Below are positions 54,850-64,000 of a DNA stretch of 64,000 bases, in pieces; position 1 is the first letter of the stretch; every line of letters starts with the position of its first letter. A program made the translations under genes and the position numbers. Source of the DNA: Apiospora phragmitis (lineage: Eukaryota; Ascomycota; Sordariomycetes; Amphisphaeriales; Apiosporaceae); assembly GCA_038363925.1 (NCBI GenBank), contig JAQQWL010000013.1, forward strand, positions 1,674,001 to 1,738,000, given 5' to 3'. The notes beneath the pieces were generated by a model, which was not told the DNA's origin, searched no databases, and saw only the letters and a program-made list of their open reading frames with translations.

Positions 54850-57050
54850 GGCTCGGCATCCCAAATATAGTGGACCTGTCACCGTGGAAGAAGTCCTATG
54901 CGACTCTATGCCATGCCTCACAGACGCGCAAGGGTTGCGTTGCAGATCAACGAACCCATCATCGACCAGTTAAAAGCCGCAATTGGGCCCATTGTAAGGT
55001 CTTGTGCGGTGGTTAAATGGCAAAATCGCCATTGCTTATACGCGATACGGTGATGTCTTGCGAGGAATACGGGAATACGGTAACCAGGTTGGCTCCCTCT
55101 CCCTCTCTCTGGTTCTCGTGCTGCCTGAGATTAGAAGTCCGAGTGCCAAGCCTCCCTGACGTCGACGTGGCTGAAACCTTGAGAGTTGTGGGTGTGGGAA
55201 AGAGGTCACTTCTTGATTGCGGAGACGAGAGACGGATGGCCTCGGGTCGAGGGTCCAATAGTTGCGTCGGAAGCAGGAACATGTATGATTCCTGCACATC
55301 CCTGTTTCTCTCTACATGCTGCTCTTTGTTATCGATAGCTGCACTGTAACTGTTCTCTGCCCTTTAGGGTTAACAGATATAAACGAAATATGCAGGGGCT
55401 GGTTCCGGGTTTGGCCGCAAAACCTCAACCCTCCCCCGACCAGCTTGTAGGATGAACGAGCAAGGGTTTGATCGAGCAAGAGATGGAGGCCTATGTATGG
55501 AGATACTTGGATTGAATAGAGTTCGTCCAGTGTTTGTCCGACGGAACGGGCCGCTAGCAGAATGAACCACTGTATTCTAGCTTTGGTACTATCTCCTGAC
55601 TAGCAACTTTACCCGGGGCGTTTAGAGACGGGAGGTGGAGGCTTTTCTGAGTGCTTGTTTTCCCGTCTAAACATACTTGTAAGGGCATTCCAAGAATCCA
55701 TGTCGTAGGCCAAGTATCCCCAACGGGGATTGTGACCCCCCACAATGTATGCAAATCAGTGTATCGCGAGTACCGTTCCTCGAGCGCCCACCTCCTTCCG
55801 CCCCGTCTCGACCTTGGCTCCGGATCATATCCCGCCAAGATAATGTTTACCTGCCACGGCGCCCAATACAGAATATGTGATTTGTGCGCATATGCTGGCG
55901 CTTGAATCGTATCGAGGCCTTCAAGAGAGTTTGACCCCAGAAGAGAACCGATCGACATGCCGAGAGATAGCTCCGTCCCAGAGGAATCAAGCCAAGCCGT
56001 CAGACTCCCTCGCATCACAGCTGCCAAGGCGGGAGCAGAGAACACCTTCCAAGACTTCCTATCAAGAAATCGTTGCTTACGGCGGTTAAGCTCTTATCAT
56101 GCCGAGTGATCTTGGCCAGCTTGCAGAAAACGCCCTTGGCCAGTATGCAGAGAAAAAGCCCCCGATGGCACCTAGAGCTGACGGAAAAGAGCTTGTCCTG
56201 ACTCTTATAACGGCATGATACAGTAAGCTTGAAATAATGACAGTTAGGTTTGGATAGAGACGATTTCTAGAAAGCAGTGTTTATGAGTAACGATTCTGGT
56301 GTTAAAGCAGTGCGGATCTGGCGATGCTCTGACTAGGGGTTTCTGCTAGGCAATTCGTTGACGGGACACGCATAACAATACTTCCGAATCGGTTGACCAA
56401 GGACATGCCAGGATACTCCGAATGTAAGTGACATCCGACGGCAAATAGCTAATCCCGTGGTCCTCGTCTTGGCCGCGTGCTGACCAACGAGTGGACCCTC
56501 GGCGATGGCAAGAAAGCGTATTGTAATCACGATCACTTCTGCAGGCGATGGTATTATCTGAAACTGCGTTGCCATTCGCTGCTTTAACATGTCCAACTTC
56601 CCCGGCTTCCCCCGTAAAAGCAACCCCGAGTTGGTACGTGATGGTTCTCGGCGACGTGCATGAACACCCTTTATCTCTCCACGGGGTCGGTGGGTGTGGG
56701 CTCCGGAAGATCACTGCGGCTTTCGTGAAATGAAACGTTGCCCAGATGAGAGAGGAGTTACGAATAATTCCGCCTTGGCTTCTGCTCGTAGTGTGGACAA
56801 CCATCTGCTCGAAGTCTTGGTATTATGGGGAGGTAGGTGTGGCGGGAGATATGGCTGGCTTCGAGTAGGCCCTTGAACTTAGACGTTGGATAAGGATCGA
56901 GTCAGAAATTCGGTATAAGTATCTCGAATGATCCGTCCAGAAAGAAAGAACAGCCAGCTCCATCTACGACATCACATCCACAAATACAAGCTTCACATTC
57001 TAAGCACAGTACTCCATAGCCCAAAATTCCCATATCCCCTTATATACACA

Positions 57051-58525
57051 ATGGCACCCTCGATGGAGTTCGAGCCCGTCTCTATGATAGAGCCAGAAGC
57101 CCCAGTGGTTCTCAAGGCTGCCCCAGAAGTCGAGCTCCATCACATTGCAGAGCCCGTAAAGCCCTTCTCTCTCGTCAACGCCGAAGAAGTTGTCGAGGAA
57201 GAGAGCTATGCGGTGCAGCTTCCCCCAAGCCAGTCCCCCGGGGCAGCCAGTCCGGCCGAGAGCTGGCTCCCGCTCAACCACGTTATGGCCTCAGTCAACA
57301 AGCCCAGTTCAGGGGCTACCAAGCTCCGCAAGATGATCTTCGACACCAAGGAGCTCATTGTGTGCCCCGGTGTCTACGATGGTCTCTCTGCTCGCACGGC
57401 CATCGAGGTCGGCTTTGACGCCATGTACATGGTGAGTGAACCAATTTGCAGCTCCGAACTAGAAATTACTGAGTAGTAATGCCTTACTGACACCGAGATG
57501 ATAGACTGGAGCTGGCACTACCGCCTCACGCCTGGGACAGCCTGATCTTGCCATTGCCCAACTACACGAGATGCGTGAGAATGCCGAGATGATTGCCAAC
57601 CTCGACCCCTTCGGCCCTCCGCTTATTGCGGACATGGACACCGGTTACGGCGGTACGTCGGCGCCTTTCACCCCCAGACCCCAGACCCCAGACTCTATAT
57701 GCCCCGTTTAGCCCCCTTTATTGTTCCGCAACCCTGCCTTGAAGAGACCCTTCTTCTCCCTATACAATCTGTGCGCCCGGCTCTACCAGATGACTTCTCT
57801 ACCCACCTATTTAGTCATGACACTTTACTGACTCATGTCTGGCCCACAGGTCCCATCATGGCCGCACGCACAGTGGAGCAGTACATCCGCGCCGGCGTGG
57901 CGGGCGCGCACCTGGAAGACCAAGTCCTGACGAAGCGGTGCGGTCACCTGAGCGGCAAGAAGGTAGTACCCGCGCGACGAGTACATCTCGCGGATCCGGG
58001 CAGCGCACGCGGCGCGCGTGCGGATGCAGTCGGACTTTGTGCTGATCGCGCGGACGGACGCGCTGCAGCAGCTGGGCTACGACGAGTGCATCGCGCGGCT
58101 GCGCGAGGCGCGCGACGAGGGCGCCGACGTGGGCCTCCTCGAAGGGTTCGAGACGCGCGAGCAGGCCCAGCGCGCCGTCCGCGACCTCGCGCCCTGGCCG
58201 CTGCTGCTCAACAGCGTCGAGAACGGCAAGAGCCCGACCATCACGGTCGACGAGGCGCGCGCCATGGGCTTCCGCATCATGATCTTCAGCTTCGCCACGC
58301 TGGCGCCGGCCTACCTGGCCATCAAGGAGACGCTCCTCCGGCTCAAGAACCACGGCATCGTGGGTACGCCCAAGAACGTGACGCCGGTCACACTGTTTGA
58401 GGTGTGCGGCTTGCAGCATAGCAGTAAGCCTCTACCGTGATATTCAATAATGCAGGTTACTAATTATGTGTCTAGTGGCTGTGGACATGAACGCTGGGGG
58501 AGCTTCGTTTAAAGGCGGAGTCTGA
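57051..58525 (+). CDS. Isocitrate lyase / PEP mutase superfamily enzyme (oxaloacetate hydrolase or dimethylmalate lyase type), one extra base
   Basis: C-C or C-P lyase/hydrolase of the isocitrate lyase-PEP mutase superfamily. Exons: 57051-57431, 57505-57652, 57850-58423 and 58476-58525. After a disordered N-terminus of about 80 residues come IVCPGVYDGLSARTAIEVGFDAMYMTGAGTTAS, PPLIADMDTGYGG (metal-binding Asp residues), the signature TKRCGHLSGKK with catalytic Cys, DFVLIARTDAL, and LLNSVENGKSPTITVDEARAMGF. Exon 3 is 574 nt where the phases require 573; the surplus lies in the CCC run at 57969-57971, after which the family frame resumes (RDEYISRIRAAHAARVRMQSD). Length about 383 aa allowing for this. 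Substrate cannot be fixed from these motifs; oxaloacetate acetylhydrolase and 2,3-dimethylmalate lyase are the closest fungal types. Confidence 0.85.
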
Positions 58526-58739
58526 GCTATTCAAAAAAGCAGGCTGAGTCGACTTAGGTGAAAGAACTGATGAATGGATGTTGGCTTTTTTCTTTAGTTA
58601 TTTCCTATATTTATTTCTCGAACAACAATTTACATGATAAGATTATCTAGTTAAGATTAAGCTATTAGTCTTAGTTAAGATTATATATAAGTACTTAGTT
58701 ATATAATTATCTAGCTACATTTAATTACTTAATTATATA
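58526..58739. other. AT-rich flank
   Basis: 3' flank of the lyase gene passing abruptly into AT-rich sequence at about 58590, left of the first transposon relic. It has many TTAAG/CTTAA and TATA strings. Probably part of an older degraded repeat. Confidence 0.5.
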
Positions 58740-60675
58740 AGCTAAAGCACCCCTCACGAGTCACCTCTCACGGGCCACTTTACTAAGCTACCTTTACCCC
58801 TATAATTAAAGCTATTTCTATAGCTGAAATTAACGTAAATACACTATCTTTTATTATTTTTAATAATAATACAGTCCTTCGCCTCTATGCTATTATTTTT
58901 TATAGCTTCTATAGCGTTACGAGGCCCTCTTAGCACTTTAACATCGTTAGCTTCGTCTTTTATATACGACCCTACCCTTTAGCCTCCGCTTAGCCCGGCG
59001 TATATTAGCTATATAAATAAATCGTTATTCCGGTATAATTTTTACCTTTTAATATACTCTCGTAGTTTTTTTTATCGAGTTTAGCTTAAAAATAATTAAC
59101 TTAAGCTTTAAAATACGCGATTTTATTAACGCTTTAATTTAAAGCTTTACTAGCCTTTTTAATAAAGAGTCGTTAAGAGGGTATTTTAAAAGTAAGGTTT
59201 ATAACAGCTAATTTTTAATTATTATTTCGTAATTCTTAACTATTAAAGGTTGTTTTAATAGGTATTAAAGCTAATTCGATAAAGAAATCGAGTATTAATT
59301 CTTTTTTAACTATTTTTAATAGCTTTAAACGTACCCGGGTAACCCTTATATTTTTTAAGATAATATATTTTAATAATAACGGCTTTAAGCGATCTTATAA
59401 ATAAATCCTAACCGTTTTTTAAACGTTTTTAATTATAAAAAAAAGTTAATACGCTAATTTTAACTTAACGGTATATTTTTAATATATTTATTTTCGTAAG
59501 CTTTAATTTAAAAACTTTTTTAAAATAATTTTTAACCTTTTTTTAATAAATTAAAAACTCTTATATTTAAAACTTATATTATATAATTATAATATAATTT
59601 ATAAAAAATTAATTATATTTTATTTAAAAAATAAAATTATAAAAAATTATTATTTATATATAGTTTATAGTTATTATAAATTAGAATAACTTATTTATTA
59701 TTATAACGAGATTATATATAAAGGATAAAAATATTTTAAATTTAATTTAAAATTATAATATTACTAGTCCACCTTTTAAGCGACGCTTTAAACCGCTAGT
59801 TATCTTAAAGATAGCCGTCTTAGTTTAGAAACCACTAGCTTTAAACGTCGGCCCCCTTAAAAATAACCAGCGGCGGGAGGGGTACCTCATTACAGCCTAT
59901 ACACTCTAGGGTAATAATTTATTCCCTTTTCTCGACGTCTTTCTTAAAAGCTAGATAACTAATAGCTTTAGTAATTACTTAGTAGTTACTATTAACGCCT
60001 TAGCTAATACTTATTTCGTTAATATTATAAAAGCGTTTAAAAAAGATATTAACTAGTTTTAAAGTATTAAGTTTATTAAAAAAAAACGTTAATATTTATT
60101 ATTATAACTTTATTAACCCGGTTATAATTAATTATTTTCGACTTTACGGTTTTAACGAACTTATTTTTAATTAAAAAACGAATATATTATTATTATTTTA
60201 AAATATAAGAGGCCTTAAAAACGTTTAATATTTATTAAGTTATAAACTTAAACTTAATTAATTTTAATATAAAGCTTAATTTAATTTAATTAACGGCTTA
60301 ATATATTAATTCGTTTTTTAAAAATAGTAATAAAACTTATTAATTTTTATTAAACTTATTTATAATAAGTATACCGCCGAGACGATATTAAATATATAAT
60401 CGAGAGGTTAACTATTTACGAGCGAATTTATAAGTAATTACTTTAAGCTTTACGTCACGTATAATAACTTATACACGCTTTTAAATATTAAATAAAAATA
60501 TTATTATAAAGAGTAAAAATAAGCGAAAAGAATAAGGGTAATAATAACTTTAAAAAATAAAAAGTAATAATTAAATTAAAAAGTTTTTTAATTAAGATAT
60601 ACGGTGAAAAGACGCGTTCGTGGGGTAAAACGCGGTGGCCCGTAACGGGGTGGCCCGTGAGGGTGTGCTTTAGCT
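58740..60675. mobile_element. RIP-degraded DNA transposon relic, Fot1/pogo-sized, with TIRs and TA duplication
   Basis: The left end reads AGCTAAAGCACCCCTCACG and the right end, reversed, AGCTAAAGCACACCCTCACG; similarity continues for about 40 bp with subterminal CGGGCCAC motifs. Both ends are flanked by TA (58738-58739 and 60676-60677), the target duplication of Tc1/mariner-type elements. Length is 1936 bp, close to fungal Fot1-class elements. The interior is extremely A/T- and TpA-rich, has no long open frame on the transposase scale, and keeps only scattered GC strings, as expected after RIP. Family assignment is inference from length, TIR and TA; no transposase motif remains readable. Confidence 0.75.
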
Positions 60676-61398
60676 TATGCCAGAATATCCTATTGGGTGT
60701 CAGAATCCCCAGGACTATGAGTGTCCATCTCGTCTTGGGGATTGTCACATATGTCGAAAAGCCAGAGGCTGGAACGCTGAATACAATTATGCTTGGTGTC
60801 GGGCTGTCTTGTTGAGTAGGCAGGCGAGTAGGCAGGCGGCGGGTCTTCCAACTCTGCAACGATGTCACCGTCACTACCGGCGACAGGACGCCCAGATTCA
60901 ATCCGCGTCTGGACTGCGTGGTCTCCCGCCGAGGTGAAGGGTCTGTAGTTATATGGAGTACAGCCAAACAAGGAGAATGTGAAAGAGACGATTCCTGTCC
61001 ACTACTAAGCCAATAACCGATCCAATAGCACAATGTAGCTTGATAACTCCAGAGTTCCAATACAATCTTGCCTTGGTGATAAAGCACGCATGCACATGTT
61101 GCCAAGAGCGATGCCATGTTGTAATCAAGCCATTTGAATGGAACTTTGCAGGACTCGCGTGTTGGTTTGTGCAGGATCCCAACCCAAGTGCCCATGTAAT
61201 TACCAAAGCATACTCGATATCGTAGTCAAATCCTGTATATGATAACGGGATATGGCCAGCAAGGCGGTTATGATGGCCATGAAAACAGCTATGTCTTTAC
61301 TGTCCTGGGATGGACATGTCCAATCCAATGAGACGGACATGCTTGATCTGCGCTGCCTGCGTTAAGACCGAGTAACGATGGAGACCCACCTTCAGGCC
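60676..61398. other. Normal-GC island between two transposon relics
   Basis: About 720 bp of ordinary base composition. The minus strand has open frames rich in hydrophobic residues in more than one frame (for example 60488-61195 and 60949-61206), such as MASLLATCACVLYHQGKIVLELWSYQATLCYWIG. It may be a fragment of a spliced or broken membrane-protein gene; I cannot assign it. Confidence 0.35.
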
Positions 61399-63172
61399 CC
61401 CTGTTAACTAGCCACCTGATTTTTCACCCCTTTTAAACTTTTGTAACTTATCTATTAATTCTTTATTGTTCTCTTTTAAATTTTTTTTATAAAGTATTAC
61501 TACTTAACTATAAATTAATACTTTAAAAAAAGCTTTAAAAAACTTTAAATTATATTATAAATAATACTTTAATTAAATAAACCGCTTAAAAATACGGTAT
61601 TTTTAAATTAACGCTTTAAAACCGGCTTAAAGGTTAATACTCTTAATTAAAAAGTATAGTAAATTTATAAAGGCTTAGTCTTAATTAAGAAAAGTACTTA
61701 TTATTATAAATTATTACTTAATAAGCTTTAAGGCTTCTTTTAACGCACGTTTAAATAAAAAAATTCGCTAAGCGTATCTTTTAAGCTTAAAAAGACCCTG
61801 AACTACTTAATAAAAAGTAGCTATAAACCTTTTTATATAAAAATCTTATTATAAAAGCTTAAAAACCTCGATTTATTCATTTAAAGCGTATTAATAAAGC
61901 TTTTATTAAAATAATTCGGTTATAATTTTAACGGCTCGAATAACTCGAAATTTAAGAAATTAAACCGGCTAATCGTTATAATATAAACGAAGCAGGGGTT
62001 TTAAAAGGTATCGAATTAAACGGTTTAATATTTAAAAGTATTAAAAACCGGTTTATTTAATAAAAACAGCCTAGTTTAAAAGTTTAAACCTCTTCTATTA
62101 AATACGTATTTATTTAAGGGTATATATTACCTCTATTAATTATTTTTAAAGGTAAAACCGTTTAATAATAATAGTTTCTTTTTAATTTAAATCTTTTTAA
62201 AAGCTAATAATTTACCGTAACGAAGAATAAATAAATAACGGATAAAACGGCTATCGAATAATTCGAAAAGATTTTTATCTCAAATACCGCCTCGGAAGAC
62301 CCTTCGAAATACCGGCTACTTATTATAAATAGCCACGGAAGCTATAAAACGACCGATTTTATATATTTATGCTTTCGTTATCGTATTCGCTTTTTTTTAC
62401 CCTTTTATATAACCTATATTTTATAACTTTTTAATTTAACCGTTTTTAGCGCTCTTAAATCGATATATTAAAAAGTACTTAAAAATTTAAACTAATTAAC
62501 GAACTCGACGGTAATTAATAAGCGATATTTCCTTTAATACTATTAAAAAGCACGTTCGGAAATATTCTCGGGCTAGAATATTCGAAGTAGCTAAAAGGTA
62601 GCCGGTCTTTAAATAGTAAATATAATAAAACTATTATTAAGCTTGTATTTATTTAAAAATATTAGCTATACGACGGCTAATCTTATTAAGATAAAGCTTA
62701 ACGGGTTTAATAAAGCTTTTTATATACCCCGGAATACTATTCGAAATTCGAATATTATTTAATTAACTTTAAGAAAATCGAAAGAGTTTAAAAAGTAAGT
62801 ATAACTTATTAACTTATTAGAAAAGTATATAACTATATAATATTAAATATTTTAAAAAGTCTAGAAAACATTTAATAAAAAAAAGTATAGGTTATTATTT
62901 TATAGAGGTAGGTTAAAGCACTCTAGGCTTAATTAAAAGCTATAAGGCTAAAGAAATAAAAAAAGGTTAATTTAAACCTAAATTTGAAGTTTATAAAAAT
63001 TAAAGATATATAGTGCATATAATTAACTATTAATAAAGCTAAAAATAGTCTTAGTAAAGAGAGTAATAATAATAATAGTGAGGCTAGTTCTTATATAGTT
63101 ATTATAATAAGGACGAGCTAGAAAGACGGCGTTAAATTAAAGGGGTTAATTTAAGCGAACTAGTTAACAGGG
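61399..63172. mobile_element. Second RIP-degraded element with terminal inverted repeats
   Basis: Left end CCCTGTTAACTAG at 61399; right end is its exact inverse ending at 63172. Imperfect similarity continues inward over about 35 bp, including CACCCCTTTTAA against AACCCCTTTAAT. Length is 1774 bp. The interior is very AT-rich, with TpA excess and no coding capacity. The ends differ from those of the first element, so this is another family. No target duplication could be seen next to the ends. Confidence 0.65.
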
Positions 63173-63329
63173 ACGGTAAAGTAAGTAGATATAAATACAA
63201 GTTCACAGGGACAGATTTTTCTTAAGGAGACCTGGCCATCCAAGTACCATATGTATGTACTTACTTAATTACTTAAAACTTTCAAAATAGCCTCTATGAT
63301 CATAAAAACTTTATAGTATTACCTCACGT
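63173..63329. other. Spacer between transposon relics
   Basis: About 160 bp of mixed composition with TACTTACTTAATTACTT-like strings; nothing recognised. Confidence 0.4.
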
Positions 63330-63761
63330 TTTATAAAGAGAAATACTACATCAACTATAGAAATTATAGGTTAAACCAACTATGCATTATTAACAGCTAC
63401 CATGCACGGCCCTTACGCCATACCTATTTTTAGCGGTGTACTTAAAAATTTATATAGCCGGCGCCAACAAGCGCTCAATTCCCCCTCACCACTAAAAAGG
63501 TGCAACACTAAAAAAACATCACCACAATACACTTCGCATCGATAGTCCCTTAACACTAAAAGGGGTGCAGCAGGTGCAGCACCAAAAAGGGGTAGAGGGC
63601 TAATCGATACGCTTATCGGTACCGACCAGGCGAATGTACTGAAAACTTCGGGTACAAGGCAAAAAATAGGTGTGGCGTGAGGACCGTACATGGCAGCTGC
63701 TGACAGGGCATAGTCGGTATAAAAAAAATTACATAGTCGATATAGTATTTCTCTTTATAAA
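63330..63761. mobile_element. 432-bp palindromic (MITE-like) element with long inverted repeats
   Basis: TTTATAAAGAGAAATACTA at 63330 is repeated inverted, ending at 63761. The inverted similarity extends with gaps for over 100 bp (ACTAT; CAGCTACCATGCACGG against CAGCTGCCATGTACGG; TTACGCCATACCTATTTTT against TCACGCCACACCTATTTTT). The centre contains several ACACTAAAA-GG-TGCA strings. It is too short to encode a transposase, so a non-autonomous element is likely. Many differences between the arms are C/T or G/A transitions, as RIP would leave. Confidence 0.6.
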
Positions 63762-64000
63762 GTACTTACTCAAGGTCTGGTAAGTAGGTGCCCTCCGTCA
63801 AGTACTTCCACTATGTGTCTTAACCTGACAAAGTTGGGAGTTAGGTAGCGTAGACGTTACTTAACAACCTTTCTGCTTACAAGGTAGCATTGGGTGTACC
63901 TGCCTATCTTGTAGCACTCATCCCCTGGAGACGATTGGCGGGTTAGGTAAGAGGTAGGCACATATCAATTTGGTGGGCAGCTCTTGCTCTGGGCACCTAC
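63762..64000. other. Right edge, non-coding
   Basis: About 240 bp of normal composition with several GGTAGG/TACCTA strings; no gene recognised before the window ends. Confidence 0.4.

Larger units (their letters stand above)
53814..57050. other. Long intergenic region
   Basis: About 3.2 kb between the starts of two divergent genes. It contains a 20-bp direct repeat (54511 and 54566) and a 10-bp tandem repeat (54821-54849). Open frames such as 55554-56045 (minus, 163 codons) show no family resemblance. No RNA gene recognised. The last about 130 bp are probably the leader of the following gene. Confidence 0.45.

Noticed and set aside
55554..56045. 163-codon minus-strand frame
   Set aside because: No recognisable motif in the 3.2-kb intergenic region and no splice-phase support.
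60488..61195. 235-codon minus-strand frame crossing the transposon border
   Set aside because: It runs from normal sequence into the RIP-degraded element; the part inside the element is AT-rich noise.

Overview
The window is nuclear DNA of a filamentous ascomycete (Pezizomycotina, most likely Sordariomycetes). Evidence: genes carry many short phase-variable GT-AG introns of about 50-100 bp with CTAAC/CTGAC-like branch sites; the gene families are typical of these fungi (HET-domain protein, UstYa/DUF3328 proteins, 2EXR protein, SRPK-like kinases, DHA1 drug transporter); and the right end holds extremely AT-rich relics of inverted-repeat transposons, as expected from repeat-induced point mutation (RIP).

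Left third (1-31.6 kb): mostly conserved housekeeping genes. In order: a RING-H2 ubiquitin ligase (cut by the window start), FIS1 and SPC24 (divergent, sharing a promoter), a membrane protein of unknown function, a TatD/Scn1-type metal hydrolase, a type I membrane protein, LSM4, a mitochondrial PPR protein, a drug-type MFS transporter with an in-frame stop, a decayed 2EXR gene, a PAQR/Izh membrane receptor, a CDC3-class septin with an apparent alternative first exon, and mitochondrial ribosomal protein uS4m (NAM9).

Middle (32-47.8 kb): accessory region. Two tandem SRPK-like kinase paralogues and a hypothetical gene come first. The centre of interest is a small locus at 38.9-43.8 kb. A secreted peptide precursor consists of a signal-peptide exon followed by six mini-exons, each encoding one copy of a repeat with the invariant core DGNSVYYK. 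Two divergently transcribed UstYa/DUF3328 genes lie close by. This combination is the hallmark of dikaritin-type fungal RiPP pathways (ustiloxin, phomopsin and asperipin families), in which UstYa-like oxidases cyclise tyrosine-containing core peptides cut from a repeated precursor. Here each repeat has its own exon, two repeat types alternate, and no dibasic Kex2 sites are visible. A HET-domain gene and a small tail-anchored protein gene follow.

Right third (48.6-64 kb): a conserved coiled-coil protein, a HEI10/Zip3-like meiotic RING protein, a DUF1275 membrane protein and an isocitrate lyase/PEP mutase family enzyme. Beyond these lie a RIP-degraded 1.9-kb Fot1-sized element with TA target duplications, a second RIP-degraded TIR element, and a 432-bp element with long inverted repeats.

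Cross-cutting caution: many otherwise well conserved genes (NAM9, HEI10, HET, isocitrate lyase family, kinases) carry single-base frame breaks, often in short homopolymer runs. Some are therefore probably sequence errors rather than true pseudogenes.
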